Positions 9,801 through 22,853 of a stretch of 64,000 nucleotides of DNA are shown here, piece after piece. The notes beneath the pieces were generated by a model. That model was given only the letters and a program-made list of their open reading frames with translations, was not told where the DNA came from and ran no database searches. The position numbers and the translations under genes are program-made. Each line of letters starts with the position of its first letter. The first letter of the stretch is position 1. This DNA is from Cinnamomum chago (lineage: Eukaryota > Streptophyta > Magnoliopsida > Laurales > Lauraceae): NCBI GenBank assembly GCA_038049695.1, contig CP142458.1:60917501-60981500 (forward strand). Reading direction: 5' to 3'.

Positions 9801-12800
9801 AGAAGGAAAAAAGTTACAAAAAATCAAGGTTTTTGGAATTACTCCATCTCGGCCGATATTTTCAGAGATATCGGTAATATCGGCCGATCGGTAATATTTT
9901 ACCGATTCGGTATTGCTACAAAATATCGTCGTAGTATGGGCTGATATCGATTCATATCGGCCGGTGAATATGAACGGGTATTAATTGAGATTTTAAACCA
10001 TAATCACACTTACTCATTAAGCTATTAGTATTTACTATTTAGTATCATAAATACTTCAACAATTTTTTTAAAAGTAGAAGATTAAAAAAAACCATTTTTC
10101 AACACAAAAAATCATGTTTATAAGTAGATCTAGCATGAAAGTGTGTAGATCTAAGTGAATAACACAACACAAACCCAAAAGTGACATGCCAATGATCGTT
10201 TCATTCATTTCTATGCTTTATCTAAAAATAAAAAATAAAAAAAATACATAATAGTAAAAATAAGGGAGTTAATTTGATTTTCTCTTACTAAATAAAATGA
10301 TTTCTTCAAGAGATAGTGTTGGAAGTTGGAAATATATAAGAGAATGAGGGAAGAGGAGAAGAAAATGGAAAAAAAGGAAAAAAGTTACAAAAAATCAAGG
10401 TTTTTGGAATTACTCCATCTCGGCCGATATTTTCAGAGATATCGGTAATATCGGCCGATCGGTAATATTTTACCGATTCGGTATTGCTACAAAATATCGT
10501 CGTAGTATGGGCTGATATCGATTCATATCGGCCGGTGAATATGAACGGGTATTAATTGAGATTTTAAACCATAATCACACTTACTCATTAAGCTATTAGT
10601 ATTTACTATTTAGTATCATAAATACTTCAACAATTTTTTTAAAAGTAGAAGATTAAAAAAAACCATATTTCAACACAAAAAATCATGTTTATAAGTAGAT
10701 CTAGCATGAAAGTGTGTAGATCTAAGTGAATAACACAACACAAACCCAAAAGTGACATGCCAATGATCGTTTCATTCATTTCTATGCTTTATCTAAAAAT
10801 AAAAAATAAAAAAAACACATAATAGAAAAAATAAGGGAGTTAATTTGATTTTCTCTTACTAAATAAAATGATTTCTTCAAGAAATAGTGTTGGAAGTTGG
10901 AAATATATAAGAGAATGAGGGAAGAGGAGAAGAAAATGGAAAAAAAGGAAAAAAGTTACAAAAAATCAAGGTTTTTGGAATTACTCCATCTCGGCCGATA
11001 TTTTCAGAGATATCGGTAATATCGGCCGATCGGTAATATTTTACCGATTCGGTATTGCTACAAAATATCGTCGTAGTATGGGCAGATATCGATTCATATC
11101 GGCCGGTGAATATGAACGGGTATTAATTGAGATTTTAAACCATAATCACACTTACTCATTAAGCTATTAGTATTTACTATTTAGTATCATAAATACTTCA
11201 ACAATTTTTTTAAAAGTAGAAGATTAAAAAAAACCATTTTTCAACACAAAAAATCATGTTTATAAGTAGATCTAGCATGAAAGTGTGTAGATCTAAGTGA
11301 ATAACACAACACAAACCCAAAAGTGACATGCCAATGATCGTTTCATTCATTTCTATGCTTTATCTAAAAATAAAAAATAAAAAAAATACATAATAGTAAA
11401 AATAAGGGAGTTAATTTGATTTTCTCTTACTAAATAAAATGATTTCTTCAAGAAATAGTGTTGGAAGTTGGAAATATATAAGAGAATGAGGGAAGAGGAG
11501 AAGAAAATGGAAAAATAGGAAAAAAGTTACAAAAAATCAAGGTTTTTGGACATTACTCCATCTCGGCCGATATTTTCAGAGATATCGGTAATATCGGCCG
11601 ATCGGTAATATTTTACCGATTCGGTATTGCTACAAAATATCGTCGTAGTATGGGCTGATATCGATTCATATCGGCCGGTGAATATGAACGGGTATTAATT
11701 GAGATTTTAAACCATAATCACACTTACTCATTAAGCTATTAGTATTTACTATTTAGTATCATAAATACTTCAACAATTTTTTTAAAAGTAGAAGATTAAA
11801 AAAAACCATATTTCAACACAAAAAATCATGTTTATAAGTAGATCTAGCATGAAAGTGTGTAGATCTAAGTGAATAACACAACACAAACCCAAAAGTGACA
11901 TGCCAATGATCGTTTCATTCATTTCTATGCTTTATCTAAAAATAAAAAATAAAAAAAACACATAATAGAAAAAATAAGGGAGTTAATTTGATTTTCTCTT
12001 ACTAAATAAAATGATTTCTTCAAGAAATAGTGTTGGAAGTTGGAAATATATAAGAGAATGAGGGAAGAGGAGAAGAAAATGGAAAAAAAGGAAAAAAGTT
12101 ACAAAAAATCAAGGTTTTTGGAATTACTCCATCTCGGCCGATATTTTCAGAGATATCGGTAATATCGGCCGATCGGTAATATTTTACCGATTCGGTATTG
12201 CTACAAAATATCGTCGTAGTATGGGCTGATATCGATTCATATCGGCCGGTGAATATGAACGGGTATTAATTGAGATTTTAAACCATAATCACACTTACTC
12301 ATTAAGCTATTAGTATTTACTATTTAGTATCATAAATACTTCAACAATTTTTTTAAAAGTAGAAGATTAAAAAAAACCATTTTTCAACACAAAAAATCAT
12401 GTTTATAAGTAGATCTAGCATGAAAGTGTGTAGATCTAAGTGAATAACACAACACAAACCCAAAAGTGACATGCCAATGATCGTTTCATTCATTTCTATG
12501 CTTTATCTAAAAATAAAAAATAAAAAAAATACATAATAGTAAAAATAAGGGAGTTAATTTGATTTTCTCTTACTAAATAAAATGATTTCTTCAAGAAATA
12601 GTGTTGGAAGTTGGAAATATATAAGAGAATGAGGGAAGAGGAGAAGAAAATGGAAAAATAGGAAAAAAGTTACAAAAAATCAAGGTTTTTGGACATTACT
12701 CCATCTCGGCCGATATTTTCAGAGATATCGGTAATATCGGCCGATCGGTAATATTTTACCGATTCGGTATTGCTACAAAATATCGTCGTAGTATGGGCTG

Positions 12801-13715
12801 ATATCGATTCATATCGGCCGGTGAATATGAACGGGTATTAATTGAGATTTTAAACCATAATCACACTTACTCATTAAGCTATTAGTATTTACTATTTAGT
12901 ATCATAAATACTTCAACAATTTTTTTAAAAGTAGAAGATTAAAAAAAACCATATTTCAACACAAAAAATCATGTTTATAAGTAGATCTAGCATGAAAGTG
13001 TGTAGATCTAAGTGAATAACACAACACAAACCCAAAAGTGACATGCCAATGATCGTTTCATTCATTTCTATGCTTTATCTAAAAATAAAAAATAAAAAAA
13101 ATACATAATAGTAAAAATAAGGGAGTTAATTTGATTTTCTCTTACTAAATAAAATGATTTCTTCAAGAAATAGTGTTGGAAGTTGGAAATATATAAGAGA
13201 ATGAGGGAAGAGGAGAAGAAAATGGAAAAATAGGAAAAAAGTTACAAAAAATCAAGGTTTTTGGACATTACTCCATCTCGGCCGATATTTTCAGAGATAT
13301 CGGTAATATCGGCCGATCGGTAATATTTTACCGATTCGGTATTGCTACAAAATATCGTCGTAGTATGGGCTGATATCGATTCATATCGGCCGGTGAATAT
13401 GAACGGGTATTAATTGAGATTTTAAACCATAATCACACTTACTCATTAAGCTATTAGTATTTACTATTTAGTATCATAAATACTTCAACAATTTTTTTAA
13501 AAGTAGAAGATTAAAAAAAACCATATTTCAACACAAAAAATCATGTTTATAAGTAGATCTAGCATGAAAGTGTGTAGATCTAAGTGAATAACACAACACA
13601 AACCCAAAAGTGACATGCCAATGATCGTTTCATTCATTTCTATGCTTTATCTAAAAATAAAAAATAAAAAAAACACATAATAGAAAAAATAAGGGAGTTA
13701 ATTTGATTTTCTCTT
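6860..13715 (+). repeat. Complete 12-monomer HOR, 6856 bp (M13-M24)
   Basis: Starts are 6860, 7431, 8002, 8573, 9144, 9716, 10287, 10858, 11429, 12001, 12572 and 13144. Position markers: 1, AAAAGAAGG with TTTCTCTAA near 7363 and ACTCAAAATAG; 2, GGAATT with CCATATTT; 3, AAAAGAAGG with ACTCAAAATAG; 4, GATCATTT and CTAGGC; 5, TTACCGTT and GGGCAGAT; 6, AAAAGAAGG with ATACAT; 7, AAGAGATAG; 8, AAAAAAAGG with GGGCAGAT; 9-12, alternating long and short forms. The next copy begins at 13716 with the same markers in the same order and spacing. Confidence 0.9.
10287..10857 (+). repeat. Recombinant monomer M19
   Basis: The 5' part has AAGAGATAG, AAAAAAAGG, GGAATT and GGGCTGAT, as in M31, M42 and M50. The 3' part has CCATATTT and ACACATAATAGAAA, as in HOR position 5 (M7, M17, M29). 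The switch lies between 10513 and 10667. M7 is followed directly by an M8-type monomer, and M19 is followed by the matching M20. So one unequal exchange inside this monomer explains how two monomers (M18, M19) came to be added after position 5. Confidence 0.7.
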
Positions 13716-16571
13716 ACTAAATAAAATGATTTCTTCAAGAAATAGTGTTGGAAGTTGGAAATATATAAGAGAATGAGGGAAGAGGAGAAGAAAATGGAAA
13801 AGAAGGAAAAAAGTTACAAAAAATCAAGGTTTTTGGAATTACTCCATCTCGGCCGATATTTTCAGAGATATCGGTAATATCGGCCGATCGGTAATATTTT
13901 ACCGATTCGGTATTGCTACAAAATATCGTCGTAGTATGGGCTGATATCGATTCATATCGGCCGGTGAATATGAACGGGTATTAATTGAGATTTTAAACCA
14001 TAATCACACTTACTCATTAAGCTATTAGTATTTACTATTTAGTATCATAAATACTTCAACAATTTTTTTAAAAGTAGAAGATTAAAAAAAACCATTTTTC
14101 AACACAAAAAATCATGTTTATAAGTAGATCTAGCATGAAAGTGTGTAGATCTAAGTGAATAACACAACACAAACCCAAAAGTGACATGCCAATGATCGTT
14201 TCATTCATTTCTATGCTTTCTCTAAAAATAAAAAATAAAAAAAACTCAAAATAGTAAAAATAAGGGAGTTAATTTGATTTTCTCTTACTAAATAAAATGA
14301 TTTCTTCAAGAAATAGTGTTGGAAGTTGGAAATATATAAGAGAATGAGGGAAGAGGAGAAGAAAATGGAAAAATAGGAAAAAAGTTACAAAAAATCAAGG
14401 TTTTTGGAATTACTCCATCTCGGCCGATATTTTCAGAGATATCGGTAATATCGGCCGATCGGTAATATTTTACCGATTCGGTATTGCTACAAAATATCGT
14501 CGTAGTATGGGCTGATATCGATTCATATCGGCCGGTGAATATGAACGGGTATTAATTGAGATTTTAAACCATAATCACACTTACTCATTAAGCTATTAGT
14601 ATTTACTATTTAGTATCATAAATACTTCAACAATTTTTTTAAAAGTAGAAGATTAAAAAAAACCATATTTCAACACAAAAAATCATGTTTATAAGTAGAT
14701 CTAGCATGAAAGTGTGTAGATCTAAGTGAATAACACAACACAAACCCAAAAGTGACATGCCAATGATCGTTTCATTCATTTCTATGCTTTATCTAAAAAT
14801 AAAAAATAAAAAAAACACATAATAGAAAAAATAAGGGAGTTAATTTGATTTTCTCTTACTAAATAAAATGATTTCTTCAAGAAATAGTGTTGGAAGTTGG
14901 AAATATATAAGAGAATGAGGGAAGAGGAGAAGAAAATGGAAAAGAAGGAAAAAAGTTACAAAAAATCAAGGTTTTTGGAATTACTCCATCTCGGCCGATA
15001 TTTTCAGAGATATCGGTAATATCGGCCGATCGGTAATATTTTACCGATTCGGTATTGCTACAAAATATCGTCGTAGTATGGGCTGATATCGATTCATATC
15101 GGCCGGTGAATATGAACGGGTATTAATTGAGATTTTAAACCATAATCACACTTACTCATTAAGCTATTAGTATTTACTATTTAGTATCATAAATACTTCA
15201 ACAATTTTTTTAAAAGTAGAAGATTAAAAAAAACCATTTTTCAACACAAAAAATCATGTTTATAAGTAGATCTAGCATGAAAGTGTGTAGATCTAAGTGA
15301 ATAACACAACACAAACCCAAAAGTGACATGCCAATGATCGTTTCATTCATTTCTATGCTTTATCTAAAAATAAAAAATAAAAAAAACTCAAAATAGTAAA
15401 AATAAGGGAGTTAATTTGATTTTCTCTTACTAAATAAAATGATTTCTTCAAGAAATAGTGTTGGAAGTTGGAAATATATAAGAGAATGAGGGAAGAGGAG
15501 AAGAAAATGGAAAAATAGGAAAAAAGTTACAAAAAATCAAGGTTTTTGGAATTACTCCATCTCGGCCGATATTTTCAGAGATATCGGTAATATCGGCCGA
15601 TCGGTAATATTTTACCGATTCGGTATTGCTACAAAATATCGTCGTAGTATGGGCTGATATCGATTCATATCGGCCGGTGAATATGAACGGGTATTAATTG
15701 AGATTTTAAACCATAATCACACTTACTCATTAAGCTATTAGTATTTACTATTTAGTATCATAAATACTTCAACAATTTTTTTAAAAGTAGAAGATTAAAA
15801 AAAACCATTTTTCAACACAAAAAATCATGTTTATAAGTAGATCTAGCATGAAAGTGTGTAGATCTAAGTGAATAACACAACACAAACCCAAAAGTGACAT
15901 GCCAATGATCATTTCATTCATTTCTAGGCTTTATCTAAAAATAAAAAATAAAAAAAATACATAATAGTAAAAATAAGGGAGTTAATTTGATTTTCTCTTA
16001 CTAAATAAAATGATTTCTTCAAGAAATAGTGTTGGAAGTTGGAAATATATAAGAGAATGAGGGAAGAGGAGAAGAAAATGGAAAAATAGGAAAAAAGTTA
16101 CAAAAAATCAAGGTTTTTGGACATTACTCCATCTCGGCCGATATTTTCAGAGATATCGGTAATATCGGCCGATCGGTAATATTTTACCGTTTCGGTATTG
16201 CTACAAAATATCGTCGTAGTATGGGCAGATATCGATTCATATCGGCCGGTGAATATGAACGGGTATTAATTGAGATTTTAAACCATAATCACACTTACTC
16301 ATTAAGCTATTAGTATTTACTATTTAGTATCATAAATACTTCAACAATTTTTTTAAAAGTAGAAGATTAAAAAAAACCATATTTCAACACAAAAAATCAT
16401 GTTTATAAGTAGATCTAGCATGAAAGTGTGTAGATCTAAGTGAATAACACAACACAAACCCAAAAGTGACATGCCAATGATCGTTTCATTCATTTCTATG
16501 CTTTATCTAAAAATAAAAAATAAAAAAAACACATAATAGAAAAAATAAGGGAGTTAATTTGATTTTCTCTT
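13716..16571 (+). repeat. Third, truncated copy of the 12-monomer HOR (M25-M29)
   Basis: Starts are 13716, 14287, 14858, 15429 and 16000. They repeat positions 1-5 at an offset of exactly 6856 bp, including TTTCTCTAA near 14219, GATCATTT at 15911 and TTACCGTT near 16190. I saw no difference from M13-M17. Position 6 follows as M30, after which the order changes to that of block 2, so M30 is the shared hinge between the two HOR families. Confidence 0.85.
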
Positions 16572-19500
16572 ACTAAATAAAATGATTTCTTCAAGAAATA
16601 GTGTTGGAAGTTGGAAATATATAAGAGAATGAGGGAAGAGGAGAAGAAAATGGAAAAGAAGGAAAAAAGTTACAAAAAATCAAGGTTTTTGGAATTACTC
16701 CATCTCGGCCGATATTTTCAGAGATATCGGTAATATCGGCCGATCGGTAATATTTTACCGATTCGGTATTGCTACAAAATATCGTCGTAGTATGGGCTGA
16801 TATCGATTCATATCGGCCGGTGAATATGAACGGGTATTAATTGAGATTTTAAACCATAATCACACTTACTCATTAAGCTATTAGTATTTACTATTTAGTA
16901 TCATAAATACTTCAACAATTTTTTTAAAAGTAGAAGATTAAAAAAAACCATTTTTCAACACAAAAAATCATGTTTATAAGTAGATCTAGCATGAAAGTGT
17001 GTAGATCTAAGTGAATAACACAACACAAACCCAAAAGTGACATGCCAATGATCGTTTCATTCATTTCTATGCTTTATCTAAAAATAAAAAATAAAAAAAA
17101 TACATAATAGTAAAAATAAGGGAGTTAATTTGATTTTCTCTTACTAAATAAAATGATTTCTTCAAGAGATAGTGTTGGAAGTTGGAAATATATAAGAGAA
17201 TGAGGGAAGAGGAGAAGAAAATGGAAAAAAAGGAAAAAAGTTACAAAAAATCAAGGTTTTTGGAATTACTCCATCTCGGCCGATATTTTCAGAGATATCG
17301 GTAATATCGGCCGATCGGTAATATTTTACCGATTCGGTATTGCTACAAAATATCGTCGTAGTATGGGCTGATATCGATTCATATCGGCCGGTGAATATGA
17401 ACGGGTATTAATTGAGATTTTAAACCATAATCACACTTACTCATTAAGCTATTAGTATTTACTATTTAGTATCATAAATACTTCAACAATTTTTTTAAAA
17501 GTAGAAGATTAAAAAAAACCATTTTTCAACACAAAAAATCATGTTTATAAGTAGATCTAGCATGAAAGTGTGTAGATCTAAGTGAATAACACAACACAAA
17601 CCCAAAAGTGACATGCCAATGATCGTTTCATTCATTTCTATGCTTTATCTAAAAATAAAAAATAAAAAAAATACATAATAGTAAAAATAAGGGAGTTAAT
17701 TTGATTTTCTCTTACTAAATAAAATGATTTCTTCAAGAAATAGTGTTGGAAGTTGGAAATATATAAGAGAATGAGGGAAGAGGAGAAGAAAATGGAAAAA
17801 AAGGAAAAAAGTTACAAAAAATCAAGGTTTTTGGAATTACTCCATCTCGGCCGATATTTTCAGAGATATCGGTAATATCGGCCGATCGGTAATATTTTAC
17901 CGATTCGGTATTGCTACAAAATATCGTCGTAGTATGGGCTGATATCGATTCATATCGGCCGGTGAATATTAACGGGTATTAATTGAGATTTTAAACCATA
18001 ATCACACTTACTCATTAAGCTATTAGTATTTACTATTTAGTATCATAAATACTTCAACAATTTTTTTAAAAGTAGAAGATTAAGAAAAACCATTTTTCAA
18101 CACAAAAAATCATGTTTATAAGTAGATCTAGCATGAAAGTGTGTAGATCTAAGTGAATAACACAACACAAACCCAAAAGTGACATGCCAATGATCGTTTC
18201 ATTCATTTCTATGCTTTATCTAAAAATAAAAAATAAAAAAAATACATAATAGTAAAAATAAGGGAGTTAATTTGATTTTCTCTTACTAAATAAAATGATT
18301 TCTTCAAGAAATAGTGTTGGAAGTTGGAAATATATAAGAGAATGAGGGAAGAGGAGAAGAAAATGGAAAAATAGGAAAAAAGTTACAAAAAATCAAGGTT
18401 TTTGGAATTACTCCATCTCGGCCGATATTTTCAGAGATATCGGTAATATCGGCCGATCGGTAATATTTTACCGATTCGGTATTGCTACAAAATATCGTCG
18501 TAGTATGGGCTGATATCGATTCATATCGGCCGGTGAATATGAACGGGTATTAATTGAGATTTTAAACCATAATCACACTTACTCATTAAGCTATTAGTAT
18601 TTACTATTTAGTATCATAAATACTTCAACAATTTTTTTAAAAGTAGAAGATTAAAAAAAATCATTTTTCAACACAAAAAATCATGTTTATAAGTAGATCT
18701 AGCATGAAAGTGTGTAGATCTAAGTGAATAACACAACACAAACCCAAAAGTGACATGCCAATGATCGTTTCATTCATTTCTATGCTTTATCTAAAAATAA
18801 AAAATAAAAAAAATACATAATAGTAAAAATAAGGGAGTTAATTTGATTTTCTCTTACTAAATAAAATGATTTCTTCAAGAAATAGTGTTGGAAGTTGGAA
18901 ATATATAAGAGAATGAGGGAAGAGGAGAAGAAAATGGAAAAAAAGGAAAAAAGTTACAAAAAATCAAGGTTTTTGGAATTACTCCATCTCGGCCGATATT
19001 TTCAGAGATATCGGTAATATCGGCCGATCGGTAATATTTTACCGATTCGGTATTGCTACAAAATATCGTCGTAGTATGGGCTGATATCGATTCATATCGG
19101 CCGGTGAATATGAACGGGTATTAATTGAGATTTTAAACCATAATCACACTTACTCATTAAGCTATTAGTATTTACTATTTAGTATCATAAATACTTCAAC
19201 AATTTTTTTAAAAGTAGAAGATTAAGAAAAACCATTTTTCAACACAAAAAATCATGTTTATAAGTAGATCTAGCATGAAAGTGTGTAGATCTAAGTGAAT
19301 AACACAACACAAACCCAAAAGTGACATGCCAATGATCGTTTCATTCATTTCTATGCTTTATCTAAAAATAAAAAATAAAAAAAATACATAATAGTAAAAA
19401 TAAGGGAGTTAATTTGATTTTCTCTTACTAAATAAAATGATTTCTTCAAGAAATAGTGTTGGAAGTTGGAAATATATAAGAGAATGAGGGAAGAGGAGAA

Positions 19501-22500
19501 GAAAATGGAAAAAAAGGAAAAAAGTTACAAAAAATCAAGGTTTTTGGAATTACTCCATCTCGGCCGATATTTTCAGAGATATCGGTAATATCGGCCGATC
19601 GGTAATATTTTACCGATTCGGTATTGCTACAAAATATCGTCGTAGTATGGGCTGATATCGATTCATATCGGCCGGTGAATATGAACGGGTATTAATTGAG
19701 ATTTTAAACCATAATCACACTTACTCATTAAGCTATTAGTATTTACTATTTAGTATCATAAATACTTCAACAATTTTTTTAAAAGTAGAAGATTAAGAAA
19801 AACCATTTTTCAACACAAAAAATCATGTTTATAAGTAGATCTAGCATGAAAGTGTGTAGATCTAAGTGAATAACACAACACAAACCCAAAAGTGACATGC
19901 CAATGATCGTTTCATTCATTTCTATGCTTTATCTAAAAATAAAAAATAAAAAAAATACATAATAGTAAAAATAAGGGAGTTAATTTGATTTTCTCTTACT
20001 AAATAAAATGATTTCTTCAAGAAATAGTGTTGGAAGTTGGAAATATATAAGAGAATGAGGGAAGAGGAGAACAAAATGGAAAAATAGGAAAAAAGTTACA
20101 AAAAATCAAGGTTTTTGGAATTACTCCATCTCGGCCGATATTTTCAGAGATATCGGTAATATCGGCCGATCGGTAATATTTTACCGATTCGGTATTGCTA
20201 CAAAATATCGTCGTAGTATGGGCTGATATCGATTCATATCGGCCGGTGAATATGAACGGGTATTAATTGAGATTTTAAACCATAATCACACTTACTCATT
20301 AAGCTATTAGTATTTACTATTTAGTATCATAAATACTTCAACAATTTTTTTAAAAGTAGAAGATTAAAAAAAACCATTTTTCAACACAAAAAATCATGTT
20401 TATAAGTAGATCTAGCATGAAAGTGTGTAGATCTAAGTGAATAACACAACACAAACCCAAAAGTGACATGCCAATGATCGTTTCATTCATTTCTATGCTT
20501 TATCTAAAAATAAAAAATAAAAAAAATACATAATAGTAAAAATAAGGGAGTTAATTTGATTTTCTCTTACTAAATAAAATGATTTCTTCAAGAAATAGTG
20601 TTGGAAGTTGGAAATATATAAGAGAATGAGGGAAGAGGAGAAGAAAATGGAAAAAAAGGAAAAAAGTTACAAAAAATCAAGGTTTTTGGAATTACTCCAT
20701 CTCGGCCGATATTTTCAGAGATATCGGTAATATCGGCCGATCGGTAATATTTTACCGATTCGGTATTGCTACAAAATATCGTCGTAGTATGGGCTGATAT
20801 CGATTCATATCGGCCGGTGAATATGAACGGGTATTAATTGAGATTTTAAACCATAATCACACTTACTCATTAAGCTATTAGTATTTACTATTTAGTATCA
20901 TAAATACTTCAACAATTTTTTTAAAAGTAGAAGATTAAGAAAAACCATTTTTCAACACAAAAAATCATGTTTATAAGTAGATCTAGCATGAAAGTGTGTA
21001 GATCTAAGTGAATAACACAACACAAACCCAAAAGTGACATGCCAATGATCGTTTCATTCATTTCTATGCTTTATCTAAAAATAAAAAATAAAAAAAATAC
21101 ATAATAGTAAAAATAAGGGAGTTAATTTGATTTTCTCTTACTAAATAAAATGATTTCTTCAAGAAATAGTGTTGGAAGTTGGAAATATATAAGAGAATGA
21201 GGGAAGAGGAGAACAAAATGGAAAAATAGGAAAAAAGTTACAAAAAATCAAGGTTTTTGGAATTACTCCATCTCGGCCGATATTTTCAGAGATATCGGTA
21301 ATATCGGCCGATCGGTAATATTTTACCGATTCGGTATTGCTACAAAATATCGTCGTAGTATGGGCTGATATCGATTCATATCGGCCGGTGAATATGAACG
21401 GGTATTAATTGAGATTTTAAACCATAATCACACTTACTCATTAAGCTATTAGTATTTACTATTTAGTATCATAAATACTTCAACAATTTTTTTAAAAGTA
21501 GAAGATTAAAAAAAATCATTTTTCAACACAAAAAATCATGTTTATAAGTAGATCTAGCATGAAAGTGTGTAGATCTAAGTGAATAACACAACACAAACCC
21601 AAAAGTGACATGCCAATGATCGTTTCATTCATTTCTATGCTTTATCTAAAAATAAAAAATAAAAAAAATACATAATAGTAAAAATAAGGGAGTTAATTTG
21701 ATTTTCTCTTACTAAATAAAATGATTTCTTCAAGAAATAGTGTTGGAAGTTGGAAATATATAAGAGAATGAGGGAAGAGGAGAAGAAAATGGAAAAAAAG
21801 GAAAAAAGTTACAAAAAATCAAGGTTTTTGGAATTACTCCATCTCGGCCGATATTTTCAGAGATATCGGTAATATCGGCCGATCGGTAATATTTTACCGA
21901 TTCGGTATTGCTACAAAATATCGTCGTAGTATGGGCTGATATCGATTCATATCGGCCGGTGAATATGAACGGGTATTAATTGAGATTTTAAACCATAATC
22001 ACACTTACTCATTAAGCTATTAGTATTTACTATTTAGTATCATAAATACTTCAACAATTTTTTTAAAAGTAGAAGATTAAGAAAAACCATTTTTCAACAC
22101 AAAAAATCATGTTTATAAGTAGATCTAGCATGAAAGTGTGTAGATCTAAGTAAATAACACAACACAAACCCAAAAGTGACATGCCAATGATCGTTTCATT
22201 CATTTCTATGCTTTATCTAAAAATAAAAAATAAAAAAAATACATAATAGTAAAAATAAGGGAGTTAATTTGATTTTCTCTTACTAAATAAAATGATTTCT
22301 TCAAGAAATAGTGTTGGAAGTTGGAAATATATAAGAGAATGAGGGAAGAGGAGAACAAAATGGAAAAATAGGAAAAAAGTTACAAAAAATCAAGGTTTTT
22401 GGACATTACCCCATCTCGGCCGATATTTTCAGAGATATCGGTAATATCGGCCGATCGGTAATATTTTACCGATTCGGTATTGCTACAAAATATCGTCGTA

Positions 22501-22853
22501 GTATGGGCTGATATCGATTCATATCGGCCGGTGAATATGAACGGGTATTAATTGAGATTTTAAACCATAATCACACTTACTCATTAAGCTATTAGTATTT
22601 ACTATTTAGTATCATAAATACTTCAACAATTTTTTTAAAAGTAGAAGATTAAAAAAAACCATATTTCAACACAAAAAATCATGTTTATAAGTAGATCTAG
22701 CATGAAAGTGTGTAGATCTAAGTGAATAACACAACACAAACCCAAAAGTGACATGCCAATGATCGTTTCATTCATTTCTATGCTTTATCTAAAAATAAAA
22801 AATAAAAAAAACACATAATAGAAAAAATAAGGGAGTTAATTTGATTTTCTCTT
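16572..22853 (+). repeat. Block 2 HOR copy 1, 11 monomers, 6282 bp (M30-M40)
   Basis: Starts are 16572, 17143, 17714, 18285, 18856, 19427, 19998, 20569, 21140, 21711 and 22282. It opens with an AAAAGAAGG monomer and an AAGAGATAG monomer and ends with the marker ATTACCCC (22410) in a monomer with CCATATTT and ACACATAATAGAAA. Between them, monomers with GATTAAGAAAAACC (M32, M34, M35, M37, M39) mostly alternate with monomers lacking it (M33 and M38 with AAATCATTTTT, M36), which points to an ancestral dimer of about 1142 bp. M39 has a private AAGTAAATAAC near 22150. Confidence 0.85.
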
